Assembly (NCBI GenBank): GCA_963760965.1
Contig: CAVXEW010000007.1
Location: 620,001 to 684,000, forward strand
Length of the DNA: 64,000 nt
Origin: Pararhizobium_B sp963760965
Lineage (GTDB): Bacteria > Pseudomonadota > Alphaproteobacteria > Rhizobiales > Rhizobiaceae
Direction of reading: 5' to 3'
The notes under the pieces are model-generated. The model made no database searches, was not told where the DNA came from, and saw only the letters and a program-made list of their open reading frames with translations. Shown one piece after another: positions 42,662 through 52,475 of this stretch (position 1 is the first letter of the stretch; each line of letters begins with the position of its first letter). The translations under genes were made by a program, and so were the position numbers.

Positions 42662-43591
42662 ATGGCTCTGAAGCGGTTCAACATGCCGGACTTCGGCGGA
42701 ATGGCGGATGCGATCGCACTGATTTCACAGGGCCAGCCGGGCCACATAGTCGATCAACTGATCGCCGAGCGCGGGCAAGGCCTGACGCGACACCCGCTGT
42801 GGCCGGTCGTGCGGCCCTTTCTCTACAGCCTGTTGCACTATGGCAAGGCCATCGAGTTCGCCGACACGGTCAACAACATGTCGGGCTTTCAGGCCCTGCA
42901 ATATGCAAGCAGCCTCCTGGACCTCGAATTGAGGGTGAAAGGCGCGGACCGCATTCCCCGGTCCGGCGGCTTCATCATGGCGCTCAACCACCCGACCGGC
43001 ATTGCCGACGGGATAGCCGTTTTCGACCTCCTGAAGGAGCGCCGGCCCGACATGATGTTCTTCGCCAATCGCGACGCGATCCGGGTCAATCCGCGCTTCG
43101 TGGAAATGGTGATCCCGGTCGAATGGCGCGAGGAGCACAAGAGCAAGCTCAAGGCACGGGAGACGCTGCAGCTGACGAACCTCGCGATCCGCGAGGAGAA
43201 GGTCGCCATTCTGTTTCCGTCCGGCCGCATAGCCTACTGGAACGAGGGCAGGCTGACCGAGCGCCCTTGGAAGAGTTCTGCCGTCAGCCTGTCGCGCAAA
43301 TACGGCCTGCCGATCCTCCCGGTCAACGTGAAGGCCCGCAACTCCGGCTTGTTCTACTGGCTGTCGAAATGGTCGACCGAGCTGCGCGACATGACCGTCT
43401 TCCACGAGCTTCTCAACAAGAAGCGCAAGACGTTCGAATTCCGGATTGGTCACCTCATCCCGGTCGGTGCGATGGAGGGCGACGTCATGGACCTGACCCG
43501 GGCGCTCGAGAGGCACACGGTCGTCGACCTCGCGGAAGATGTCGACGCGGTGTTCGCCGCCTCGCGCGAGCGGGTGCGCACCGCCGCCTGA
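42662..43591 (+). CDS. PlsC-like lysophospholipid acyltransferase
   Basis: Predicted glycerolipid acyltransferase of the LPLAT superfamily. The catalytic His-Asp box is variant, MALNHPTGIADG (His near residue 110, six positions before Asp), followed by FANRDAIRVNPRFVEMVIPVEW, and block III is ILFPSGRIAYW rather than FPEGT. 309 residues with no clear membrane helix. The substrate may be lysophosphatidate or another lyso-lipid; the variant boxes make a precise call unsafe. Confidence 0.82.
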   Translation: MALKRFNMPDFGGMADAIALISQGQPGHIVDQLIAERGQGLTRHPLWPVVRPFLYSLLHYGKAIEFADTVNNMSGFQALQYASSLLDLELRVKGADRIPRSGGFIMALNHPTGIADGIAVFDLLKERRPDMMFFANRDAIRVNPRFVEMVIPVEWREEHKSKLKARETLQLTNLAIREEKVAILFPSGRIAYWNEGRLTERPWKSSAVSLSRKYGLPILPVNVKARNSGLFYWLSKWSTELRDMTVFHELLNKKRKTFEFRIGHLIPVGAMEGDVMDLTRALERHTVVDLAEDVDAVFAASRERVRTAA

Positions 43592-43626
43592 AGCGGGGAG
43601 CGTCCCCGCCGTCAATGCGTGGTCAT

Positions 43627-43650
43627 GCCGGGGTCCCGAGGAACCCCGGC
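43627..43650. terminator. Bidirectional terminator-like hairpin
   Basis: Stem gccggggt/accccggc with an eight-base loop in the 74-base convergent gap before fsa; a second stem (gcgggga/tccccgc) lies at 43593-43609. No T run. Confidence 0.5.
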
Positions 43651-43665
43651 CGGCGCATTGCGCCT

Positions 43666-44319
43666 TCAGCCGATCGTCTGCCCGGTCTTCTTCCAGTCGT
43701 CCAGGAACGTATCGAGCCCCTTGTCTGTCAGCGGATGCTTGACCAGCGCCTTGAGAGTCGCAGGCGGCACGGTCGCGACGTCCGCACCGATGAGCGCCGC
43801 TTCCTTGACGTGATTGACCGTGCGGATCGACGCCGCGAGGATTTCGGTGTCGAAATCATAGTTGTCGTAGATCACCCGGATCTCGCGGATCAATTCCATG
43901 CCGTCGACCGCCATGTCGTCGATCCGGCCGATGAAGGGCGAGATGAAGGTGGCGCCCGCCTTGGCGGCAAGCAGCGCCTGGTTGGCCGAGAAGCAGAGCG
44001 TCACGTTGACCAGGCGCCCGTCGCCCGTCAGTGCCCGGCAGGCCTTGAGCCCGTCGAGGGTCAGCGGCACCTTGATGCAGATGTTGTCGGCGATCTTCGA
44101 GAGGAAGTCGGCCTGCTTCATCATCTCGTCGTACTCGGTCGCCGTCACCTCGGAGGAAACGGGGCCGTCGACGATGTCGCAGATCTGCCTCGTCACGTCC
44201 ACGATCTTTCCGCCGGACTTCATGATCAGCGACGGGTTGGTGGTGACGCCGTCGAGCAAGCCGAGCTCGTTGAGTTCGCTGATTTCGTTTACGTCTGCCG
44301 TGTCGACAAAGAATTTCAT
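43666..44319 (-). CDS. Small transaldolase / fructose-6-phosphate aldolase family (TalC/Fsa)
   Basis: 217-residue Schiff-base enzyme of the pentose-phosphate pathway. The start is MKFFVDTADVNEI, then GVTTNPSLIMKSG. The Schiff-base lysine is Lys83 in NICIKVPLT, and NVTLCFSANQALLAAKAGATFISPFIGRIDD completes the barrel signature. ATG 44319 has GGAG upstream. Proteins of this class in Hyphomicrobiales are usually true transaldolases; aldolase activity is possible. It is divergent from priA with 81 bases between. Confidence 0.93.
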   Translation of the reverse strand: MKFFVDTADVNEISELNELGLLDGVTTNPSLIMKSGGKIVDVTRQICDIVDGPVSSEVTATEYDEMMKQADFLSKIADNICIKVPLTLDGLKACRALTGDGRLVNVTLCFSANQALLAAKAGATFISPFIGRIDDMAVDGMELIREIRVIYDNYDFDTEILAASIRTVNHVKEAALIGADVATVPPATLKALVKHPLTDKGLDTFLDDWKKTGQTIG

Positions 44320-44400
44320 TTGGTTGCTCCTTTCGGCGGGGGCCGCGGCGGGATGATTTCCGGTTTCCTTTAACGGAAACACGTTGCAAGGTCACGGGTG

Positions 44401-46606
44401 ATGTCGACAGATTCGCTCTTCGAGACGAAAACGCGTGACAACCGTACCGTGGTTCCGGTTCTCGTGCCGATGCCGGCGGACCGTCCCTATTCCTATGTGG
44501 TGCCCGAGGGCCTGTCGGTTCAACCGGGCTCCGTCGTGCAGGTTCCGCTCGGACCCAGAAAAGTGGCCGGCGTCGTCTGGGACGGCGACGGCGGCGGAGT
44601 CGACACGAAGAAGCTGAGGCCGATCGAGCGGGTCTTCGATTGTCCGCCCCTGCGGGGCGAGATGCGCAGGTTTGTAGACTGGGTCGCCAGCTATACCCTG
44701 TCGCCTCCGGGCCTCGTTGCCCGCATGGCCCTGCGCGCGCCCGCCGCCTTCGACCCGGAGCCGATGATCGAAGGCCTCAGGATGACGAGCGTCCGGCCGG
44801 AGCGGCTGACGGCGGCGCGCGAGCGCGTCATCTCCATGGCAGCCGACGGCCTCGCCTGGACGCGCTCCGGCCTGGCACACGCAGCGGGCACCTCGGCCGG
44901 CGTCGTCGACGGCCTCGTCCGGCTCGGCGTCTTCGAGACCGTCATGCTGCCGCCGGGAGCTTTTGTCGCGCCCCCCGACGCGGCGCACGCCGTTCCAGCC
45001 CTCTCGCCCGCCCAGGAATCCGCGGCGGCCGCGCTCCGCCGGAAGTTGGGGGCCGGCGGATACTCCGCTTCGCTGATCGACGGCGTCACCGGATCTGGCA
45101 AGACAGAGGTCTATTTCGAGGCCGTCGCCGAGGCGCTCGCCCGCGGCCGGCAGGTGCTCATCCTCCTGCCGGAAATCGCGCTGACCCAGCAGTTCATGGA
45201 ACGCTTCCATGACCGCTTCGGCTCGAAGCCTGCCGAGTGGCATTCCGAAGTCCCGCCCCGCAGCCGCGAAAAGGTCTGGCGGCAGGTCGCCGACGGCAGG
45301 GTGCGCGTCGTCGCGGGTGCCCGTTCGGCGCTCTTCCTGCCCTTTCGCGAACTTGGCCTGATCGTCGTCGACGAAGAGCACGACCCGGCGTTCAAGCAGG
45401 AGGATCGCGTCTTCTACAACGCCCGCGACATGGCCGTGGTGCGGGCCCATATCGCAGGCTTCCCGGTGGTGCTCGCCTCGGCGACGCCCTCGATCGAAAG
45501 CCGCGTCAACGCCGACCTCGGGCGCTACGCGCGCCTTCACCTGCCGGCGCGCTTCGGCGATGCCGCGATGCCGGACCTCGGCGTCATCGACATGCGCCGC
45601 GATCCGCCGGCGCGCGGCGGGTTTCTCTCCCCCAGGCTGCTGGAGGCGACGCGCGAAACACTGGAACGCGGCGAGCAGGCGCTCTTCTTCCTCAACCGCC
45701 GCGGCTACGCGCCGCTGACGCTCTGTCGCGTCTGCGGCCACCGTTTCCAGTGTCCGGACTGCTCGAGCTGGCTGGTCGAGCACCGTTTCCGCGGCCAGCT
45801 CCAGTGCCACCATTGCGGCCATTCCGAGCCGACGCCCGAAGCCTGTCCCGAATGCGGCACGCTCGACCACCTCGTCGCCTGCGGCCCCGGCGTCGAGCGC
45901 ATCGCCGAGGAGACCGACCGGCAGTTTCCGGATGCGCGCATCATCGTGCTGTCGTCGGACATGGCGGGCGGCGTGAAACGGCTGCAGGCTCGAACTGGAG
46001 ACGATTGCAAAGGGAGAGGTCGACATCGTCATCGGCACGCAGCTTGTCGCGAAGGGCCACAATTTCCCGTTGATGACGCTGGTCGGCGTCGTGGATGCGG
46101 ACCTCGGCCTCTCGAACGGCGATCCGCGCGCGGCAGAGCGCACCTACCAGCTGCTGAGCCAGGTAACGGGCCGCGCAGGACGCTTCGGCCGTAGCAGCCG
46201 CGGACTGCTGCAGACCTACCAGCCGCAGCACCCGGTGATGCAGGCTATCGTCTCGGGCGACGCCGAAGGCTTCTACGCGCGCGAGATCGCGGAGCGGGAG
46301 AAAGCCGAACTGCCGCCTTTCGGGCGTCTCGCCTCCGTGATCGTGTCTGCCGACAACCGGTCCGATGCCGAAGGCCATGCCCGTGCCATCCGCCGCGCGG
46401 CGCCGAAGGCCGCCGGACTGGCGGTGCTGGGCCCGGCCGAAGCCCCGCTGGCGCTCATCCGGGGACGCCACAGGTTCCGCCTGCTCGTCCATGGCTCGCG
46501 GACCGCCGACATGCAGGGCTATCTTCGGGCGATGCTCGCCGGCGCCCCTCGGGAGCGGCGCTCGATCCGCGTCCAGGTCGACGTCGACCCGCAGAGTTTC
46601 CTGTGA
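44401..46606 (+). CDS. priA: Primosomal protein N' (replication restart helicase PriA), one apparent frameshift
   Basis: Superfamily-2 helicase that reloads the replisome at collapsed forks. The N-terminal 3'-binding domain (VPMPADRPYSYVVPEGL) is followed by Walker A (GVTGSGKTEVYFEAV), VDEEHDPAFKQED (DEEH box), and zinc-binding cysteines in LCRVCGHRFQCPDCSSW, LQCHHCGHSE and ACPECGTLDH. The frame breaks at about 45988, after GGVKRLQ, where one extra base shifts it; the next frame resumes LELETIAKGEVDIVIGTQLVAKGHNFP and runs to the stop at 46606. Repaired length is 734 residues, normal for PriA. I read the break as an assembly insertion. GTG 44398 is an alternative start. Confidence 0.92.
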
Positions 46607-46688
46607 TCGCGATCGCGCCCGCCTTTGACCCCGGCATCAAATCGTCTATTCGGAGGCGGGGCGCAGCGCCCGGCGCCGGAGGAAAGAG

Positions 46689-47075
46689 ATGGACTTCTAC
46701 TGGCCGGCATCGACCGGAGAATGGCTTGCGTGGGCGAGCGCCGCCATCACGGTGCTTCTTGGCCTTGCGATGCTCGTCGCGCCGCGCGCCGCGCTCATTG
46801 TTTTCGGGCTGAGCCAGGACCCCGCGCACCCCGGCGGCCTCGCCGAGATCCGCGGACGCATGGCGGGCTTCTATCTCGGCCTTGGTATCTGCGCCATTCT
46901 CTTCGCGCAGCCTTTCCTCTGGATGGCTCTCGGCGCCGCCTGGGCCATGACGGCCTTCGGCCGCCTGGTGTCCATGCTGGCCGACCGCGGCTTCACTGGA
47001 CACAACGTCCTCTCGATCGCGGCCGAGCTCGTCCTGGCGCTCCTGCCGCTGGCTTACGTCTTCGGTTATGGCTGA
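46689..47075 (+). CDS. DUF4345-like integral membrane protein
   Basis: 128-residue protein with four hydrophobic helices. It resembles the DUF4345 family through the pattern AEIRGRMAGFYLGLGICAIL followed by MTAFGRLVSMLADRG. Function unknown. GGAGGAAAGAG sits directly before ATG 46689. It lies between priA and the atp operon. Confidence 0.78.
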   Translation: MDFYWPASTGEWLAWASAAITVLLGLAMLVAPRAALIVFGLSQDPAHPGGLAEIRGRMAGFYLGLGICAILFAQPFLWMALGAAWAMTAFGRLVSMLADRGFTGHNVLSIAAELVLALLPLAYVFGYG

Positions 47076-47175
47076 TGCCGCGCGCGCCGGTCCCCGGCCA
47101 CGGCTTGCCGGCACGAGACCCGCAAGCCCGGCAACCTCGCGAAACGCAGCATGGTACGAAGTGTCGCAAGGCGTG

Positions 47176-47204
47176 TTGCGAGTCCCCGTTTCCTATGCTA
47201 GACG
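47176..47204 (+). promoter_or_regulatory. Weak candidate promoter for atpHAGDC
   Basis: TTGCGA, 17 bases, TAGACG within the 264-base gap before atpH. The match is poor at the -10 box. The gap is the natural place for the operon promoter; nothing else stands out in it. Confidence 0.3.
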
Positions 47205-47339
47205 AACCGCGAACTTCAGACGGGCGCATGCGGGGACTGCATGGGGAGGCCGTCTAAAAATCGAGTTGAATCAAGGTGTTGAGGGGACCGGACTTCCGGA
47301 CACGCGCATCTTGAACAAAAGTGAGAGACACGCGCGGCA

Positions 47340-47900
47340 GTGGCAGATACATCTCATCTCATTTCCGGTGTTGCAGAACGGTACGCCACCTCTCTTTTCG
47401 AGCTTGCCGTCGAATCCGACTCCATCGACAAGGTGGCTTCCGACCTCTCCGATTTCGAGACGATGCTCGGGGAGAGTGCCGACCTGAAGCGGCTGGTCGA
47501 GAGCCCCGCCTTCTCGGCAGACGAACAGTTCAGGGCCATCGGCGCCCTCTGCGACAAGGCCGGCATCGTCGGCCTCGTCGGCAACTTCCTCCGCGTCGTC
47601 GCTCGCAACCGGCGCCTCTTCGCGGTTCCCGGCATCATCCGCGCCTATCGCGAGATGGTGGCGAAGCACCGCGGCGAGACCCGTGCCGACGTCACATCCG
47701 CGCACAAGCTGACGAGCGGCCAGGAGGCCGATCTGAAGGCGGCTCTGAAGGCTGTTACCGGCAAGGACGTGGCGATCGACATCAAGGTCGACCCTTCGCT
47801 GCTCGGCGGCCTCGTCGTCCAGATCGGCTCACGCCAGATCGATACGTCGCTTCGCACCAAACTCTCTACCCTTAAGCTTGCACTGAAAGAGGTCGGCTGA
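47340..47900 (+). CDS. atpH: ATP synthase F1 subunit delta
   Basis: Stator subunit that links the F1 head to the peripheral stalk. 186 residues beginning at GTG 47340 with ADTSHLISGVAERYATSLFELA, and closing with IKVDPSLLGGLVVQIGSRQIDTSLRTKLSTLKLAL, the family signature. Its stop overlaps the atpA start by one base (TGATG). The Fo genes are not here, as usual for alphaproteobacteria. Confidence 0.97.
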   Translation: MADTSHLISGVAERYATSLFELAVESDSIDKVASDLSDFETMLGESADLKRLVESPAFSADEQFRAIGALCDKAGIVGLVGNFLRVVARNRRLFAVPGIIRAYREMVAKHRGETRADVTSAHKLTSGQEADLKAALKAVTGKDVAIDIKVDPSLLGGLVVQIGSRQIDTSLRTKLSTLKLALKEVG

Positions 47901-49429
47901 TGGATATCCGCGCTGCGGAAATTTCCGCAATTCTCAAAGATCAGATCAAGAACTTCGGCAAGGAAGCCGAGGTTTCGGAAGTCGGCCAGGTGCTGTCCGT
48001 CGGCGACGGCATCGCCCGTGTCTACGGTCTCGACAACGTCCAGGCGGGCGAAATGGTCGAGTTCCCGGGCGGCATCCGCGGCATGACGCTGAACCTCGAG
48101 ACCGACAACGTCGGCGTCGTGATCTTCGGCTCGGACCGCGAGATCAAGGAAGGCGACACGGTGAAGCGCACCGGCGCCATCGTCGACGTCCCGGTCGGCG
48201 AGGACCTTCTCGGCCGCGTCGTGGACGCGCTCGGCAATCCGATCGACGGCAAGGGGCCGATCAAGTCCAAGGAGCGTCGCCGCGTCGACGTCAAGGCGCC
48301 GGGCATCATCCCGCGCAAGTCTGTGCACGAACCGATGTCGACCGGCCTGAAGGCGATCGACGCGCTGATCCCGGTCGGCCGCGGCCAGCGCGAGCTCGTC
48401 ATCGGCGACCGCCAGACCGGCAAGACCGCCATCATCCTGGACACCTTCCTCAACCAGAAGCCGCTGAACGACGGCGACGACGAGAGCCAGAAGCTCTACT
48501 GCGTCTACGTCGCGGTGGGCCAGAAGCGCTCGACGGTTGCGCAGTTCGTCAAGGTTCTCGAGGAGCGCGGCGCGCTCGAATATTCGATCGTCGTTGCGGC
48601 CACGGCCTCCGACCCGGCACCGATGCAGTATCTGGCGCCGTTCGCGGGCTGCACGATGGGCGAATTCTTCCGTGACAACGGCAAGCACGCGCTCATCGGC
48701 TACGACGACCTCTCCAAGCAGGCCGTCGCATACCGCCAGATGTCGCTGCTCCTGCGCCGCCCGCCGGGACGCGAAGCTTACCCGGGCGACGTCTTCTACC
48801 TGCACTCTCGCCTGCTCGAGCGGGCCGCGAAGCTCAACGACGACAATGGCGCTGGTTCCCTGACCGCGCTGCCCGTCATCGAGACGCAGGCCAACGACGT
48901 GTCGGCCTACATCCCGACCAACGTGATCTCGATCACCGACGGACAGATCTTCCTGGAGACGGACCTCTTCTACCAGGGCATCCGCCCGGCGGTGAACGTC
49001 GGGCTGTCGGTCTCGCGCGTCGGCTCCTCGGCGCAGATCAAGGCGATGAAGCAGGTCGCCGGCTCGATCAAGGGCGAGCTCGCCCAGTACCGCGAGATGG
49101 CCGCCTTCGCCCAGTTCGGCTCGGACCTCGACGCCGCGACGCAGCGCCTGCTCAACCGCGGCGCCCGTCTGACGGAGCTTCTCAAGCAGCCGCAGTTCTC
49201 GCCGCTCAAGACCGAGGAGCAGGTCGTCGTGATCTTTGCCGGAGTGAACGGCTATCTCGACAAGCTTGCCGTCAACCAGGTCGGCCATTTCGAGGAAGGC
49301 CTGCTTTCCTACATGCGGTCGGAAGGCAAGGAGATCCTCGACACCATCCGCAAGGAAAAGGCCATCAGCGACGAGCTGCGCGAGAAGATGAAGTCGGCGA
49401 TCGACGCTTACGCAAAGTCTTTCTCGTAA
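47900..49429 (+). CDS. atpA: ATP synthase F1 subunit alpha
   Basis: Non-catalytic nucleotide-binding subunit of the F1 hexamer. 509 residues. The N-terminus MDIRAAEISAILKDQIKNFG, the P-loop GDRQTGKTA (about 169-177), and the signature PAVNVGLSVSRVGSSAQ are present. Translationally coupled to atpH. Confidence 0.99.
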   Translation: MDIRAAEISAILKDQIKNFGKEAEVSEVGQVLSVGDGIARVYGLDNVQAGEMVEFPGGIRGMTLNLETDNVGVVIFGSDREIKEGDTVKRTGAIVDVPVGEDLLGRVVDALGNPIDGKGPIKSKERRRVDVKAPGIIPRKSVHEPMSTGLKAIDALIPVGRGQRELVIGDRQTGKTAIILDTFLNQKPLNDGDDESQKLYCVYVAVGQKRSTVAQFVKVLEERGALEYSIVVAATASDPAPMQYLAPFAGCTMGEFFRDNGKHALIGYDDLSKQAVAYRQMSLLLRRPPGREAYPGDVFYLHSRLLERAAKLNDDNGAGSLTALPVIETQANDVSAYIPTNVISITDGQIFLETDLFYQGIRPAVNVGLSVSRVGSSAQIKAMKQVAGSIKGELAQYREMAAFAQFGSDLDAATQRLLNRGARLTELLKQPQFSPLKTEEQVVVIFAGVNGYLDKLAVNQVGHFEEGLLSYMRSEGKEILDTIRKEKAISDELREKMKSAIDAYAKSFS

Positions 49430-49470
49430 GGCCGGCACCTTTCGGGACGAGATAGCAGAACGGACCAAGG

Positions 49471-50373
49471 ATGCCTTCACTCAAGGACCTGAAGAACCGG
49501 ATCGCCTCCGTCAAGGCGACGCAGAAGATCACCAAGGCGATGCAGATGGTCGCCGCGGCGAAGCTGCGTCGCGCCCAGGAGGCCGCCGAGGCCGCCCGGC
49601 CCTATTCGGAGCGCATGGGCACGGTGCTCGCCAACCTCGCCGCGACTGTCGGCGACAGCGACGAGGCCCCGAAGCTGATGGTCGGTACCGGCCGCGACGA
49701 AACCCATCTGCTCGTTGTCTGCACCGCCGAGCGTGGCCTCTGCGGCGGCTTCAACGCACAGATCGTGCGCAGGGCCCGCCAGGACCTCGAGAAGCTCCTC
49801 GCCGGCGGAAAGACCGTCAAGATCATCTGCGTCGGCAAGAAGGGCTACGACATGCTCCGCCGCGACTTCGGCAAGCTGATCCTCGAGAGGGTCGACCTGC
49901 GCGAGGTCAAGAATGTCGGCTTCGTCAATGCCGACGCGATCGGCCGGAAGGTCATCGATCTCTTCGAGAGCGGCGAATTCGACGTCTGCACCCTGTATTA
50001 TTCCGAGTTCAAGTCGGTGATCTCGCAGGTTCCGACCTCACTGCAGCTCATTCCCGCCTATCTGGCGCCGGAGGGCGAGGACGAGCAGGGCAGCTCGCTC
50101 GCCGAAACGCTGGGCGGTGCCTGCTACGAGTACGAGCCGGATGCCGGCGAGATACTTGCGGATCTCATTCCCCGCAACATCTCCGTCCAGGTGTTCCGCG
50201 CGCTGCTGGAGAACGCAGCCGGCGAAATGGGCGCCAAAATGAGCGCCATGGACAATGCGACGCGCAACGCCGGCGAGATGATCGACAAGCTGTCGATCAG
50301 CTACAACCGGCAGCGCCAGGCGCAGATCACCAAGGAACTGATCGAAATCATTTCGGGCGCCGAAGCGCTCTAA
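49471..50373 (+). CDS. atpG: ATP synthase F1 subunit gamma
   Basis: Central rotor shaft of F1. 300 residues starting MPSLKDLKNRIASVKATQKITKAMQ; ends ITKELIEIISGAEAL, the conserved C-terminal helix. Located 41 bases after atpA, with atpD 23 bases downstream. Confidence 0.98.
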   Translation: MPSLKDLKNRIASVKATQKITKAMQMVAAAKLRRAQEAAEAARPYSERMGTVLANLAATVGDSDEAPKLMVGTGRDETHLLVVCTAERGLCGGFNAQIVRRARQDLEKLLAGGKTVKIICVGKKGYDMLRRDFGKLILERVDLREVKNVGFVNADAIGRKVIDLFESGEFDVCTLYYSEFKSVISQVPTSLQLIPAYLAPEGEDEQGSSLAETLGGACYEYEPDAGEILADLIPRNISVQVFRALLENAAGEMGAKMSAMDNATRNAGEMIDKLSISYNRQRQAQITKELIEIISGAEAL

Positions 50374-50396
50374 AGTCCAGGGAAAGAGGGTAATTC

Positions 50397-51929
50397 ATGG
50401 CTAAGGCAGCTACCCCCAAGGAATCGACGGCGGCCAAGAAGCCCGCCGCCGGGAAGGCGGCGCCGGCGAAGGCGTCCACAAGCACGGCCAAATCGGCCCC
50501 GACCAACCGCAAGGGCGCGGTCGGTACCGTCAGCCAGGTCATCGGCGCCGTCGTCGACGTGACGTTCCCGGACTACCTGCCGGAAATCCTGAACGCGCTC
50601 GAAACCACGAACCACGGCAACCGGCTCGTCCTGGAGGTCGCGCAGCACCTCGGCGAGAACACCGTGCGCACGATCGCCATGGACGGAACCGAAGGTCTTG
50701 TCCGCGGCCAGGACGTCACCGACACGGGCGCTCCGATCTCCGTTCCGGTCGGACCGGAGACCCTTGGCCGCATCATGAACGTCATCGGTGAGCCGGTGGA
50801 CGAGGCCGGGCCGCTCAAGACCGAGGCCATGCGCGCGATCCACCAGGAAGCGCCCCTTTATGTCGACCAGTCGACCGAGGCGGAGATTCTCGTCACCGGC
50901 ATCAAGGTCGTCGACCTCCTCGCCCCCTACGCGCGCGGCGGCAAGATCGGCCTGTTCGGCGGTGCCGGCGTCGGCAAGACCGTGCTGATCATGGAGCTGA
51001 TCAACAACGTCGCGAAGGCGCATGGCGGCTATTCCGTCTTCGCCGGTGTCGGCGAGCGTACGCGCGAGGGCAACGACCTCTATCATGAGATGATCGAGTC
51101 CGGAGTGAACAAGAAGGGCGGCGGCGAAGGTTCAAAGGCCGCGCTCGTCTATGGCCAGATGAACGAGCCGCCCGGCGCCCGCGCCCGCGTCGCGCTTTCC
51201 GGCCTGACGGTCGCCGAGCACTTCCGCGACCAGGGCCAGGACGTTCTGTTCTTCGTGGACAACATCTTCCGCTTCACCCAGGCCGGCTCGGAAGTGTCGG
51301 CCCTTCTCGGGCGCATCCCCTCGGCCGTCGGCTACCAGCCTACGCTCGCCACGGACATGGGCGCCATGCAGGAGCGCATTACCACGACGCACAAGGGCTC
51401 GATCACCTCGGTGCAGGCGATCTACGTGCCGGCCGACGACCTGACCGACCCCGCTCCGGCGACCTCGTTCGCCCACCTCGACGCCACGACCGTGCTGTCG
51501 CGCTCGATCGCGGAAAAGGGCATCTATCCGGCCGTGGATCCGCTCGATTCGACGTCCCGAATGCTCGATCCGTCGATCGTGGGCGAAGAGCACTACGAGG
51601 TTGCCCGCAGGGTGCAGTCGACGCTGCAGCGCTACAAGTCGCTCCAGGACATCATCGCCATCCTCGGGATGGACGAACTGTCGGAAGAGGACAAGCTGTC
51701 GGTGGCACGCGCGCGCAAGATCGAGCGTTTCCTTTCGCAGCCCTTTTTCGTTGCCGAGGTCTTCACCAATTCGCCCGGCAAGCTCGTCGCGCTGGAAGAC
51801 ACCATCAAGGGCTTCAAGGGCCTGTGCGACGGCGAGTACGACGACCTGCCCGAGGCCGCCTTCTACATGGTCGGCACCATCGAGGAAGCCGTCGAGAAGG
51901 CCAAGAAGCTGGCTGCCGAAGCCGCCTAA
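50397..51929 (+). CDS. atpD: ATP synthase F1 subunit beta
   Basis: Catalytic subunit of F1. 510 residues, longer than the usual 470-480 because of an Ala/Lys/Pro/Thr-rich N-terminal extension of about 38 residues (AKAATPKESTAAKKPAAGKA), a feature seen in several Hyphomicrobiales. The P-loop GGAGVGKTVLIM, GERTREGNDLY and the catalytic PSAVGYQPTLATDMG are intact. Confidence 0.99.
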   Translation: MAKAATPKESTAAKKPAAGKAAPAKASTSTAKSAPTNRKGAVGTVSQVIGAVVDVTFPDYLPEILNALETTNHGNRLVLEVAQHLGENTVRTIAMDGTEGLVRGQDVTDTGAPISVPVGPETLGRIMNVIGEPVDEAGPLKTEAMRAIHQEAPLYVDQSTEAEILVTGIKVVDLLAPYARGGKIGLFGGAGVGKTVLIMELINNVAKAHGGYSVFAGVGERTREGNDLYHEMIESGVNKKGGGEGSKAALVYGQMNEPPGARARVALSGLTVAEHFRDQGQDVLFFVDNIFRFTQAGSEVSALLGRIPSAVGYQPTLATDMGAMQERITTTHKGSITSVQAIYVPADDLTDPAPATSFAHLDATTVLSRSIAEKGIYPAVDPLDSTSRMLDPSIVGEEHYEVARRVQSTLQRYKSLQDIIAILGMDELSEEDKLSVARARKIERFLSQPFFVAEVFTNSPGKLVALEDTIKGFKGLCDGEYDDLPEAAFYMVGTIEEAVEKAKKLAAEAA

Positions 51930-52001
51930 GACGTTTCGCCCGCGCGGATTCCGGTCTGCGCGGGCCTCCATCCAAGCCGCAACCTGCGAGATCGATCCAC
52001 G

Positions 52002-52409
52002 ATGGCCGATTCCTTCAAATTCGAGCTCGTGTCTCCCGAGCGCCTCTTGCTTTCCGAAGAGGTCAGCCAGGTGATCATTCCCGGTTCCGAGGGCGAGATG
52101 ACCGTCATGGTTGATCACGCGCCGGTCATGACGACGATCAAGCCGGGCGTCGTGACCGTCACGCGGGAATCCGGCCAGGCCGACGGATACGTCGTGTTCG
52201 GCGGCTTCGCCGACATCCTCCCGACCGGATGCACCCTGCTGGCCGAATCGGCCATGCACGTCGACGACACCAACCGCGACCACATCCGCCAGCGCATCGA
52301 CGCCGCGCAGAAGGAAATCGACGAAACCGAGAGCGAAGAGCGCAAGCACACGCTGATTCAGTATCTCGACGAACTTTCCAGGCTCGAAGGCACCATCATG
52401 CCCGGCTGA
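52002..52409 (+). CDS. atpC: ATP synthase F1 subunit epsilon
   Basis: Rotor subunit and regulator of F1. 135 residues: FKFELVSPERLLLSEEVSQVIIPGSEGEMTV opens the beta-sandwich, with DHAPVMTTIKPGVV. The C-terminal helical part (DAAQKEIDETESEERKHTLIQY) could support the auto-inhibitory role. Last gene of the operon. Confidence 0.98.
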   Translation: MADSFKFELVSPERLLLSEEVSQVIIPGSEGEMTVMVDHAPVMTTIKPGVVTVTRESGQADGYVVFGGFADILPTGCTLLAESAMHVDDTNRDHIRQRIDAAQKEIDETESEERKHTLIQYLDELSRLEGTIMPG

Positions 52410-52433
52410 CGTCGGGGCAAAGCGCTTTTCTCG

Positions 52434-52458
52434 AGGCGGGCTCCGGGCCCGCCTTTTT
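52434..52458 (+). terminator. Intrinsic terminator of atpHAGDC
   Basis: 8-bp stem aggcgggc/gcccgcct with a five-base loop, followed by five T's, 25 bases after the atpC stop. Confidence 0.85.
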
Positions 52459-52475
52459 CATGCCGTGGCGAGGCT

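Noticed and set aside
45980..46070. Programmed frameshift in priA
   Set aside because: No slippery heptamer or downstream structure is apparent and PriA is not known to be recoded; an inserted base is simpler.
47076..47339. A small RNA or riboswitch in the atp operon leader
   Set aside because: I saw no convincing stem or known switch pattern, only a weak promoter-like pair.
47645..49480. Long minus-strand frame over atpA
   Set aside because: Antisense shadow of a highly conserved gene, with no motif of its own.
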